Assembly: GCF_003050905.1 (NCBI RefSeq)
Contig: NZ_QAOT01000001.1
DNA from: Cereibacter_A azotoformans
GTDB lineage: Bacteria > Pseudomonadota > Alphaproteobacteria > Rhodobacterales > Rhodobacteraceae
Reading direction: 5' to 3' (one strand)
DNA length: 64,000 nucleotides
A program made the position numbers and the translations under genes. Below are positions 15,953 through 25,239 of the stretch, piece by piece; the stretch's first letter is position 1, and every line of letters starts with the position of its first letter. The notes under the pieces were generated by a model. That model saw only the letters and a list, made by a program, of their open reading frames with translations, was not told the origin of the DNA and searched no databases.

Positions 15953-18271
15953 ATGAGCACCGACGCCATCCGCCGCATTCCCAAGCTGATCGCCGCCGAG
16001 ATCGCGGCCCGACCCGAGCAGGTCTCGGCGGCCATCGAGCTTCTCGACGGCGGCGCGACCGTTCCCTTCGTCGCCCGCTACCGCAAGGAGGTTACGGGCG
16101 GCCTCGACGACACGCAGCTGCGCACGCTGTCCGAGCGGCTGGCCTATCTGCGCGAGCTTGAGGCGCGGCGCGAGACGATCCTGTCCTCGATCCGCGAGCA
16201 GGGCAAGCTGACGGCCGAGCTGGAACAGGCCGTGGGCAAGGCCACGACCAAGTCCGAGCTGGAAGACATCTACCTGCCCTACAAGCCCAAGCGCCGGACC
16301 AAGGCGATGATCGCGCGCGAAAACGGCCTCGGGCCGCTGGCCGAGGCGATCCTTGCCGACCGTGCGGCGGTGCCGGCCGATCTGGCGAAGGCCTTTGTCA
16401 CCGAGGCGGTGCCGGACGTGAAGGCGGCGCTGGAGGGGGCGCGCGACATCCTGGCCGAGGGATTGTCCGAAAACGCGGACCTTCTGGGGCGGCTGCGCGC
16501 CCACATGAAACAGGTCGGCCGCGTCTCGGCCAAGGTGGTCGAGGGCAAGGAGGCCGAGGGCGCCAAGTTTTCGGACTATTTCGCCCATTCCGAGGCCTGG
16601 GCCACCGCTGCGGGCCACCGGGTGCTGGCCATGCTGCGTGGGCGGAACGAGGGCGTGCTGGTGCTCGAACTCGAGGTCGATGCCGACGCGGCCCGCGGCG
16701 AAAGCCCGGCCGAGCGGATGGCCGGCATGGCGCTTCAGGCGGCGGGCAAGGGGCCGGGCGATCAGTGGCTGCGCGAGGCGGCGTCCTGGGCGTGGCGGGT
16801 GAAGCTGAAGACCTCGCTGACGCTGGATCTCATGGCGGAGTTGCGCGAGCGGGCCGAGGCCGAGGCGATCGGCGTCTTTGCCCGCAACCTCAAGGACCTG
16901 CTGCTGGCTGCGCCGGCGGGGGGCAAGGTCACGATGGGGATCGACCCGGGCATCCGCACCGGCTGCAAGGTTGCGGTGGTGGATGCGACGGGCAAGCTGC
17001 TCGCCACCTCGACCATCTATCCGTTCCAGCCGAAGAACGACCTGCGGGGCTCGCAGGTGGAGCTTCTGAAGCTGATCCGCGCGCATGGGGTGACGCTGAT
17101 CGCCATCGGCAACGGAACGGCCAGCCGCGAGAGTGAGAAGATGGTGGCCGACCTGCTGGCCGCCATGCCCGCCGAGATGCCGAAGCCCGTGAAGGTGATC
17201 GTCAGCGAGGCCGGCGCCTCGGTCTATTCCGCGAGCGCGCTGGCGGCGGCCGAGTTCCCGGATCTCGACGTGTCCCTGCGCGGCGCGGTCTCGATCGCGC
17301 GGCGGCTGCAGGATCCGCTGGCGGAACTGGTGAAGATCGAGCCGAAATCCATCGGCGTGGGCCAGTATCAGCATGATGTGGACCAGCATCGGCTGGGACG
17401 CTCGCTGGAAGCGGTGGTCGAGGATGCGGTGAACGCGGTGGGGGTGGATCTGAACACCGCCTCGGCGCCGCTTCTGGCGCGCGTCTCGGGCGTGGGGCCG
17501 GGGCTGGCCGAGGCGATCGTGCAGCACCGCAACACGAACGGCCCCTTTGCGAAGCGCCGCGACCTGCTGAAGGTCGCGCGCCTCGGCCCCCGCGCCTTCG
17601 AGCAGGCGGCGGGCTTCCTGCGCATCCCGAACGGGACCGAGCCGCTCGATGCCTCGAGCGTCCACCCCGAGGCCTATGACGTGGCGCGCAAGATCGTGGC
17701 CGCCTGCGGGCGCGACCTGCGCAGCCTGATGGCCGAGCCGCAGCGGCTGCGCGCGCTCGATCCGCAGGACTTCACCGACGACCGCTTCGGCCTGCCGACC
17801 GTCCGCGACATCCTTGCGGAACTGGAAAAGCCCGGCCGCGACCCGCGCCCGACCTTCAAGACCGCGACCTTCACCGAAGGGGTCGAGGAGATTTCGGACC
17901 TCAAGGTGGGGATGCTGCTGGAAGGGACGGTGACGAACGTCGCGGCCTTCGGCGCCTTCGTCGATGTGGGCGTGCATCAGGACGGGCTGGTGCATGTCAG
18001 CCAGCTCGCCGACCGTTTCGTGAAGGATCCGCACGAGGTGGTGAAGGCCGGCGACGTGGTGAAGGTCCGCGTGGTCGAGGTGGACGTGGCGCGCAAGCGC
18101 ATCGGGCTCACCATGCGCAAGGACAGCGCCGATGCCCGCGCGCAGGCGTCGGAGCGAAAGTCCGAGCCGCCGCGCAAGGGCGGCAAGCCGCTGCCCCGGC
18201 AGGCCGCTCCGCGCGAGAGTGGCGCGAGCAATCCCTTTGCCGATGCGCTGAAGGGATTCAGGCGGGACTGA
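15953..18271 (+). CDS. tex: Tex (YhgF), S1-domain RNA-binding transcription accessory protein
   Basis: A 772-residue Tex protein with the usual order: N-terminal helical region with FVARYRKEVTGGLDD, a YqgF-like RNase H fold (MGIDPGIRTGCKVAVVD near residue 327), helix-hairpin-helix segments (NTASAPLLARVSGVGPGLAEAIV), and a C-terminal S1 domain (GMLLEGTVTNVAAFGAFVDVGVHQDGLVH, residues about 655-725). It binds nucleic acids and affects transcription and mRNA fate. The last 45 residues are basic and disordered. It is monocistronic, with two hairpins after its stop. Confidence 0.95.
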   Translation: MSTDAIRRIPKLIAAEIAARPEQVSAAIELLDGGATVPFVARYRKEVTGGLDDTQLRTLSERLAYLRELEARRETILSSIREQGKLTAELEQAVGKATTKSELEDIYLPYKPKRRTKAMIARENGLGPLAEAILADRAAVPADLAKAFVTEAVPDVKAALEGARDILAEGLSENADLLGRLRAHMKQVGRVSAKVVEGKEAEGAKFSDYFAHSEAWATAAGHRVLAMLRGRNEGVLVLELEVDADAARGESPAERMAGMALQAAGKGPGDQWLREAASWAWRVKLKTSLTLDLMAELRERAEAEAIGVFARNLKDLLLAAPAGGKVTMGIDPGIRTGCKVAVVDATGKLLATSTIYPFQPKNDLRGSQVELLKLIRAHGVTLIAIGNGTASRESEKMVADLLAAMPAEMPKPVKVIVSEAGASVYSASALAAAEFPDLDVSLRGAVSIARRLQDPLAELVKIEPKSIGVGQYQHDVDQHRLGRSLEAVVEDAVNAVGVDLNTASAPLLARVSGVGPGLAEAIVQHRNTNGPFAKRRDLLKVARLGPRAFEQAAGFLRIPNGTEPLDASSVHPEAYDVARKIVAACGRDLRSLMAEPQRLRALDPQDFTDDRFGLPTVRDILAELEKPGRDPRPTFKTATFTEGVEEISDLKVGMLLEGTVTNVAAFGAFVDVGVHQDGLVHVSQLADRFVKDPHEVVKAGDVVKVRVVEVDVARKRIGLTMRKDSADARAQASERKSEPPRKGGKPLPRQAAPRESGASNPFADALKGFRRD

Positions 18272-18287
18272 AGGCGCCATCCGGGAG

Positions 18288-18316
18288 GGTGGCGGGGGCG
18301 GTCGGCCCCCGCCACC
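18288..18316 (+). terminator. Strong hairpin after tex
   Basis: A perfect 12-bp stem, GGTGGCGGGGGC (18288-18299) and GCCCCCGCCACC (18305-18316), with a 5-base loop, begins 16 bases after the tex stop. There is no T-run directly after it. It probably works with the second hairpin as a 3' end or stabilising structure. Confidence 0.6.
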
Positions 18317-18336
18317 GACACAGCGACCGAAGCGCC

Positions 18337-18365
18337 GGCGCGGGGGATTTCCGCGCCCGTTTTTT
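18337..18365 (+). terminator. Rho-independent terminator of tex
   Basis: GGCGCGG (18337-18343) pairs with CCGCGCC (18351-18357), then two bases and six T residues (18360-18365). This is a standard intrinsic terminator facing the plus strand, separating tex from uxuA. Confidence 0.85.
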
Positions 18366-18378
18366 CTGCTCCCTTGCT

Positions 18379-18402
18379 AACTGGCATACTTGCATATTAG
18401 TT
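18379..18402. promoter_or_regulatory. Imperfect dyad upstream of uxuA, possible operator
   Basis: AACT at 18379-18382 and AGTT at 18399-18402 bound an AT-rich 24-base partly symmetric segment (inner CAT/ATA matches) in a GC-rich setting, about 25 bases before the uxuA ATG. Sugar-acid genes are often controlled by GntR or LacI family repressors that bind such sites. No regulator gene is next to it, so this is a low-confidence suggestion. Confidence 0.3.
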
Positions 18403-18427
18403 TGCGAGCGCACAGCGGGAGGATGAG

Positions 18428-19642
18428 ATGCGGCAGACATGGCGGTGGTTCGGGCCGAAGGACCTCGTGTCGGTGGACGACATGCGGCAGGCGGGGGTGG
18501 AGGGCGTGGTCTCGGCGCTGCACCACATTCCCACCGGCGCGCTCTGGACGCCGGACGAGATCGCCCGGCGCCAGCGCCAGATCGGGGTGATGCGGGACGG
18601 CTCGGCCTCGGGGCTCAACTGGGAGGTGGTCGAGAGCCTGCCGGTGTCCGAGGACATCAAGAAGCAGAAGGGCGACTGGCGCGCGCATCTCGAGACCTGG
18701 AAGGAGTCGATGCGCAACCTCCGCGCGGCCGGGATCGAGGTGATCTGCTACAACTTCATGCCGGTTCTCGACTGGACGCGGACCGATCTCGCCTGGCGGC
18801 GGCCTTCGGGCGCGACCTGCATGCGGTTCGACCTGCCGGACTTCGCCGCCTTCGACATCCATATCCTGGAGCGGCCCGGCGCGGCCGAGGAATTCCCGGA
18901 ATGGGTCGTGGCGGAAGCCGCGCTGCGCCTGGCCGGGATGGACGAGGATCGCAAGGCGGCGCTGGCGCGGAACGTGGTCTTCGGCCTGCCCGGCGCGGCC
19001 GAGCAGTTCACGCTGGAGGATGTGCGCCGCCATCTCGCCGAATATGCCGGGATGAGCGCCGGGACGCTGCGGCGGCATCTGATCGACTTCCTGTCGGAAG
19101 TGGCGCCCCTGGCCGAGGAGGTCGGCGTCCGGCTCTGCTGTCATCCCGACGATCCGCCCTTCCCGCTGCTGGGCCTGCCGCGCGTCATGTCCACCGAGGC
19201 CGATTACGCCGAGGTGATGCAGGCGGTGGATCTCAAGGCCAACGGCATCACGCTCTGCACCGGCAGCCTCGGCGCGCGGCCCGACAACGACCTGCCGGGC
19301 ATGATGGAGCGGATGGGCGAGCGGGTGCATTTCCTCCACCTGCGCAACGTCACGCTGGAAGGGGATGATCTGCGCAACTCGTTCTTCGAGGACGGACATC
19401 TGGACGGCGGCACGGACATGGTGGCGATGATCGCCGCGGTGCTGGCCGAGGAACGGCGGCGCGAGGCCGAGGGGCGGACGGACATCTCGATCCCGATGCG
19501 GCCCGACCACGGGCAGGACATCCTTGACGATCTCGGCCGCAAGGGGCAGCCGGGTTATCCCGCGATCGGGCGGCTGAAGGGGCTGGCCGAGCTGCGCGGG
19601 ATCATGACCGCGCTGGATCACCCGCTGGTGCGCGGGGCCTGA
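18428..19642 (+). CDS. uxuA: Mannonate dehydratase
   Basis: A 404-residue UxuA converting D-mannonate to 2-keto-3-deoxy-gluconate in glucuronate breakdown. The TIM-barrel metal-site motifs are present: RLCCHPDDPPFP, LCTGSLGARPDND, HFLHLRN and the C-terminal RPDHGQDILDDL. These supply the His, Cys and Asp ligands for Mn2+. Of two nearby ATGs, 18428 is preferred since GGGAGG lies 6-11 bases before it. No uxuB, uxaC, transporter or regulator is adjacent, so it stands alone. A hairpin repeat lies 24 bases after the stop, before the convergent parE. Confidence 0.95.
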   Translation: MRQTWRWFGPKDLVSVDDMRQAGVEGVVSALHHIPTGALWTPDEIARRQRQIGVMRDGSASGLNWEVVESLPVSEDIKKQKGDWRAHLETWKESMRNLRAAGIEVICYNFMPVLDWTRTDLAWRRPSGATCMRFDLPDFAAFDIHILERPGAAEEFPEWVVAEAALRLAGMDEDRKAALARNVVFGLPGAAEQFTLEDVRRHLAEYAGMSAGTLRRHLIDFLSEVAPLAEEVGVRLCCHPDDPPFPLLGLPRVMSTEADYAEVMQAVDLKANGITLCTGSLGARPDNDLPGMMERMGERVHFLHLRNVTLEGDDLRNSFFEDGHLDGGTDMVAMIAAVLAEERRREAEGRTDISIPMRPDHGQDILDDLGRKGQPGYPAIGRLKGLAELRGIMTALDHPLVRGA

Positions 19643-19666
19643 GACGGACCCGCCCGGGGCCGGCCG

Positions 19667-19718
19667 CCGGGGGCTGGCTGCCCCCGGACCCCCGCGGATA
19701 TTTTTGCCAGAATGAAAG
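19667..19718 (+). repeat. Intergenic hairpin-plus-tail repeat, copy 2
   Basis: CCGGGGGC (19667-19674) and GCCCCCGG (19680-19687) form a perfect stem around loop TGGCT, followed by ACCCCCGCGGATATTTTT and GCCAGAATGAAAG. It matches copy 1 in stem, tail and spacing. It sits between the convergent uxuA and parE genes, 24 bases after the uxuA stop, and is a candidate 3' end for uxuA. Confidence 0.85.
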
Positions 19719-19784
19719 GGCGGGGGGCGGCGCCACGGAAGGGCCGGCCGGCCGGCAAGCGGCCTTTCCGGCGCCTGCGCGGCC

Positions 19785-21740
<1,956 letters not shown>

Positions 21741-21923
21741 GGCTGCTCGATTCTTTCTGGACGATTGAAATACCAATAGAGCATCCCGCGGGAGGAGTGC
21801 GCAAGATCTGGTGGGATCGGCTGCGCCCCGCCTGCGGAACGGTGTGCGGTCCTCACATGGCAAGACAGGGCCGGGTGCGCAAGGGACGGGGGGTCGGGCG
21901 CCCGCCCGCCGTTGCGACCCATT

Positions 21924-21951
21924 CGCCCATACGGGGTAACCCGTATTGGCG
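21924..21951. promoter_or_regulatory. 28-bp near-perfect inverted repeat, candidate operator
   Basis: CGCCCATACGGG (21924-21935) and CCCGTATTGGCG (21940-21951) pair at 11 of 12 positions around a GTAA centre. It lies 58 bases before the ATG of the LuxR-type gene and 183 bases before parE. The even symmetry suits a dimeric helix-turn-helix protein, most simply autoregulation by the adjacent LuxR-type protein. A transcription terminator is less likely because no T-run follows on either strand. Confidence 0.6.
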
Positions 21952-22008
21952 GGCCGGGTGGGTTGTGCAACCAGCGGGCGCAATCGGGGCGGCGAGGGTC
22001 GCGGGAGG

Positions 22009-23715
22009 ATGGAAGACCTGTCTGGGGTGCCGGAGGATCGGGCCGCGGCGTCGGGTGCCGGCGGCACGGATCTCGTGCATCTGGCCTATGAGCTTGCGCT
22101 CGATCCGGCTCGGCTGCCCGACTTCGCAGCCCTTTGGCAGGAGCAGCTGACACCCGCGACGGAGGGGCCGCGCGCTGCGGAGCCGACGCTCGATCTGCAT
22201 TTCGAGCGGGCGCGGCGCCTCCTGGAGCGGGTTCCCCGGGACCAGCGCCGAGGGATCGAGGCCATCCTGGCAGGGATCCTGCGGGTGCCGGCCTTCCTGA
22301 GCGACGGGGTGGTGCGGATCGCCGCCTGCAACCTTGCGGCCGAGTCGGCCTTCCGGATCTCGGCCGGTGCGCCGCTGGCGGCGCTGCCCTTCGATGCGGC
22401 CGATGTGGTCGCCCTGTCCTCGACCATCCGGCGCGTGGCCCGCCGGGCGGTGCCTGCGCGGAACCTCCGCCTGCGCTCGGTGCCGAACGGGACAACGGTG
22501 GTCGTGCGGGTCTGCCCGATCGACGGGCAGGAGGGCCGGGCCAAGGCGCTGGTTCTGGCGACCGAACCCGTCTGGCCCGAACCCTTCGGCGAGCTTCTCA
22601 ACGAGACATTCGGCCTCACGGGGGCCGAGGTCGAGATCGTCCATGGCCTGACGCTCGGGCTGCCCCTGCGCGAGATCGCCTCGCTCCGGGGGCGGTCGGT
22701 CGAGACGGTCAGGACGCAGATGCGCTCGATCCAGCAGAAGACCGAGACCCATTCGCAGTCCGAGCTTCTGCGCCTGGTGATGGGGCTCATGGAACTGGCG
22801 CTTGCGCCGGCGGTCGGTGCGCCGCCGCGCTCGGCAGGGCGGCTTCACGAGCCTCTCATGCGGCAGAGCTTCCTGCTGCCGGACGGGCGACGGCTCGAGT
22901 GGCTCGAGTTCGGAGATCCGGTCGGGGCGCCGGTCCTGCATCTGCACGGCGAGTTCGGTCTCGCGCGCTGGACGCCCGCGGCCGAGCGGGCGGCGCGGTT
23001 GCGGCGGCTGCGGGTGATCGTGCCGATCCGGGCGGGCTATGGCCGGAGCGATCCCCTGCCCGAGGAGACCCCGTTTGCGGAAGGGAACGCCGCGGATCTG
23101 GCGGCGCTGGCCGGTCATCTCGGCCTTCCGCGCGTGGCGGTCCTGGCGCTTGGCGGGGATCTTGGTGCGGCCCTGTGGCTCGCGCGGTCGCGGCCCGGGC
23201 TGGTCACGGGGATCGCCGCCTGCGCCCTTGACCTGCCGGACGCGGCCGCCGCCCATTGGCCGGGGTTTCTGGCCCGCACGGCGGAACGGTCGCCCGCGGC
23301 GCTTGCGCTGATGGTGCAGGCGGCCTTTGCCTTCGCCCTTGATGGTGGGAAGGAACATTGGCTGCTCGGGGCCTGCGGAGGGGCGGCGGCGGACCGGCTT
23401 GCGCTGCGGATCCCGGGAGTGCGCGAGGCGCTGCTTGTGGGCAGCGAGATCTGCCTCGGGGCCGAGACATCGGCGCACGCGGCCTTCTGCCGGAGCCGCA
23501 TCGAGGCATGTCGGGCGTTGCCGCCCGGACCCGCGCAAAGCCCGCTTCTGTTTCTTCAGGGCGGGCTTGACCCTCTGGCCCCGCCTGCCGATGTGGCGGC
23601 GCTCGCCGCAAGGACCGGGGCCGAGGTCGAGGTGCTGGCAGGCTGCGCGCGGCTGCTGTTTCTTGAGCAATGGGAGACAGTCCTGAACCGTCTTTGCTCC
23701 ATTACCGCGCGCTGA
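22009..23715 (+). CDS. LuxR-type regulator fused to a degenerate alpha/beta-hydrolase domain
   Basis: A 568-residue protein. Residues 1-195 are an unassigned, alanine-rich sensor-like region. Residues 201-257 form a LuxR/GerE helix-turn-helix (FGLTGAEVEIVHGLTLGLPL, then REIASLRGRSVETVRTQ). Residues about 285-565 form an alpha/beta-hydrolase fold with an HLHGEFG oxyanion strand (311-317) and RAGYGRSDP (341-349). The nucleophile elbow reads ALGGDLG (380-386) without a serine, the acid is Asp521, and the usual catalytic His position is Arg548. The domain therefore looks non-catalytic and may bind a ligand. The ATG at 22009 was chosen over an upstream TTG because that TTG falls inside the 28-bp inverted repeat. 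Confidence 0.82.
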   Translation: MEDLSGVPEDRAAASGAGGTDLVHLAYELALDPARLPDFAALWQEQLTPATEGPRAAEPTLDLHFERARRLLERVPRDQRRGIEAILAGILRVPAFLSDGVVRIAACNLAAESAFRISAGAPLAALPFDAADVVALSSTIRRVARRAVPARNLRLRSVPNGTTVVVRVCPIDGQEGRAKALVLATEPVWPEPFGELLNETFGLTGAEVEIVHGLTLGLPLREIASLRGRSVETVRTQMRSIQQKTETHSQSELLRLVMGLMELALAPAVGAPPRSAGRLHEPLMRQSFLLPDGRRLEWLEFGDPVGAPVLHLHGEFGLARWTPAAERAARLRRLRVIVPIRAGYGRSDPLPEETPFAEGNAADLAALAGHLGLPRVAVLALGGDLGAALWLARSRPGLVTGIAACALDLPDAAAAHWPGFLARTAERSPAALALMVQAAFAFALDGGKEHWLLGACGGAAADRLALRIPGVREALLVGSEICLGAETSAHAAFCRSRIEACRALPPGPAQSPLLFLQGGLDPLAPPADVAALAARTGAEVEVLAGCARLLFLEQWETVLNRLCSITAR

Positions 23716-23836
23716 AGATCTCGAACAATAGTTTTACCGCAATTGGAGTATGCGCTGAATCTTGCTCATATGTAAGGAACCCACTCACAAGACTTTTCAA
23801 CAAACTTCTCATTTCTGCGCAAGATTGTTCCTGAAG

Positions 23837-23860
23837 GGGGGCGGTGGAGACACCGCCCCC
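23837..23860 (+). other. 10-bp hairpin with GNRA loop in the ppk2 leader
   Basis: GGGGGCGGTG (23837-23846) pairs perfectly with CACCGCCCCC (23851-23860) around the GNRA-type tetraloop GAGA. It sits 120 bases after the LuxR-hydrolase stop and about 96 bases before ppk2, at the edge of an unusually AT-rich stretch (about 23710-23830). It may be a T-less terminator for the upstream gene or a structured leader of ppk2. Confidence 0.5.
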
Positions 23861-23956
23861 GAATTATCTGGTAGCGGATCCTCGTCAGATGATGCGGATC
23901 AAGGTGGCCGGAGCCGCGCGCTTCAGACTTGGATCGAGCCGGAGAAGGAGGATCCC

Positions 23957-24973
23957 ATGGCTGATGACCATCCCGTGGCCGAGCGGGCGACCGAGGGGCT
24001 TCCCACGGCGGACATTCCGCAGGCCATCCCGACACCGGCTGCAGCCGACGCGGGTCCGGTGGACGAGGCACCTCCATCCGGGCCGCTGCACGGGCCGCGG
24101 CAGTTTCCGGCGGTGGATGCGAACGCGATCCGGCAGGCGTTCGAGGGTGGCCACTATCCCTATCCGCGCCGAATGGGGCGCGCCACCTACGAGGCGGAAA
24201 AGGCCCGGCTGCAGGCCGAACTGCTGAAGGTGCAGATCTGGGCGCAGGAGACGGGCCAGAAGTTCGTGATCCTGATGGAAGGCCGCGATGCCGCGGGCAA
24301 GGGCGGCACGATCAAGCGGTTCATGGAGCATCTCAATCCGCGCTACGCCCGCGTCGTGGCGCTTACCAAGCCTGGCGACCGCGAGCGGGGCCAGTGGTTC
24401 TTTCAACGCTACATCGAGCATCTGCCCACCGCGGGCGAGATCGTCTTCTTCGATCGCAGCTGGTACAACCGGGCGGGCGTCGAACGGGTGATGGGCTTCT
24501 GCACCCCTTCGGAATATCTCGAGTTCATGCGGCAGGCGCCGGAACTTGAACGGATGCTCGTCCGCTCGGGGATAAGGCTCTACAAATACTGGTTCTCGGT
24601 CACGCGCGACGAGCAGCGCACCCGCTTCCTCGCGCGCGAGACGGATCCGCTGAAGCGGTGGAAGCTCTCGCCGATCGACAAGGCGAGCCTCGACAAGTGG
24701 GACGACTATACCGAGGCGAAGGAGGCGATGTTCTTCTATACCGACACGGCCGATGCGCCCTGGACGATCGTCAAGTCGAACGACAAGAAGCGCGCGCGGC
24801 TGAACTGCATGAAGCACTTCCTGTCCAGCCTCGACTATCCGGGCAAGGATGCCGAGGTGGTGGGCCAGCCCGATCCGCTGATCGTGGGGCGCGCGTCGCA
24901 GGTGATCGGAACGTCCGCCGGCATCCTCGACAGCGCCACGCCGCCAGCCTTGCGCAAACCGCGTCGCACCTGA
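23957..24973 (+). CDS. ppk2: Polyphosphate kinase 2
   Basis: A 338-residue PPK2-family kinase. Walker A is GRDAAGKGGTIKR (residues 109-121), and the DRSWYNRAGVERVMGFC block (from residue 166) holds the second catalytic motif. PPK2 enzymes use polyphosphate to phosphorylate nucleoside diphosphates or, in some classes, monophosphates; the single-domain form fits class I, but class cannot be fixed by eye. The first 45 residues are proline/alanine-rich and probably disordered. The ATG at 23957 follows a strong GAAGGAGGA site; longer forms would read into the hairpin. It is not in an operon with ppk1. Confidence 0.93.
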   Translation: MADDHPVAERATEGLPTADIPQAIPTPAAADAGPVDEAPPSGPLHGPRQFPAVDANAIRQAFEGGHYPYPRRMGRATYEAEKARLQAELLKVQIWAQETGQKFVILMEGRDAAGKGGTIKRFMEHLNPRYARVVALTKPGDRERGQWFFQRYIEHLPTAGEIVFFDRSWYNRAGVERVMGFCTPSEYLEFMRQAPELERMLVRSGIRLYKYWFSVTRDEQRTRFLARETDPLKRWKLSPIDKASLDKWDDYTEAKEAMFFYTDTADAPWTIVKSNDKKRARLNCMKHFLSSLDYPGKDAEVVGQPDPLIVGRASQVIGTSAGILDSATPPALRKPRRT

Positions 24974-24976
24974 CCC

Positions 24977-25189
24977 TTGCTTCCGCCCGATCCGGCGCGG
25001 AACGGCTACGGCACCGGAGGCCCGCCGGCCGCGGAGAACATCCATGAGCCGGCCCACCTCGAGGCCGGCTCTGCCGGATGGGAGGTGCTGCTGGCTGCGG
25101 ACCGTGCCGAGACGATCCCGGAAGGTCCCGCCCATGCCGGCCTCTCGGGGCTGGTGGATTTCGTGGCGCGAAAGCCGCTTTCTGCCTGA
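24977..25189 (+). CDS. Possible small protein after ppk2 (70 residues)
   Basis: A short frame from a TTG start just after the ppk2 stop. Its third codon positions are almost all G or C, like real genes here, and the C-terminal half (WEVLLAADRAETIPEG, then GLSGLVDFVARKPLSA) reads like protein. No family was recognised, and no good ribosome binding site was found. It may be a genuine small gene, or the tail of a decayed one. It fills most of the 266-base gap before the MATE gene. Confidence 0.3.
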   Translation: MLPPDPARNGYGTGGPPAAENIHEPAHLEAGSAGWEVLLAADRAETIPEGPAHAGLSGLVDFVARKPLSA

Positions 25190-25239
25190 TCGGGCGGCAC
25201 CGGCTTGATGCGGCCCCTGCGGCGGGCTAGTGCTGGCGC

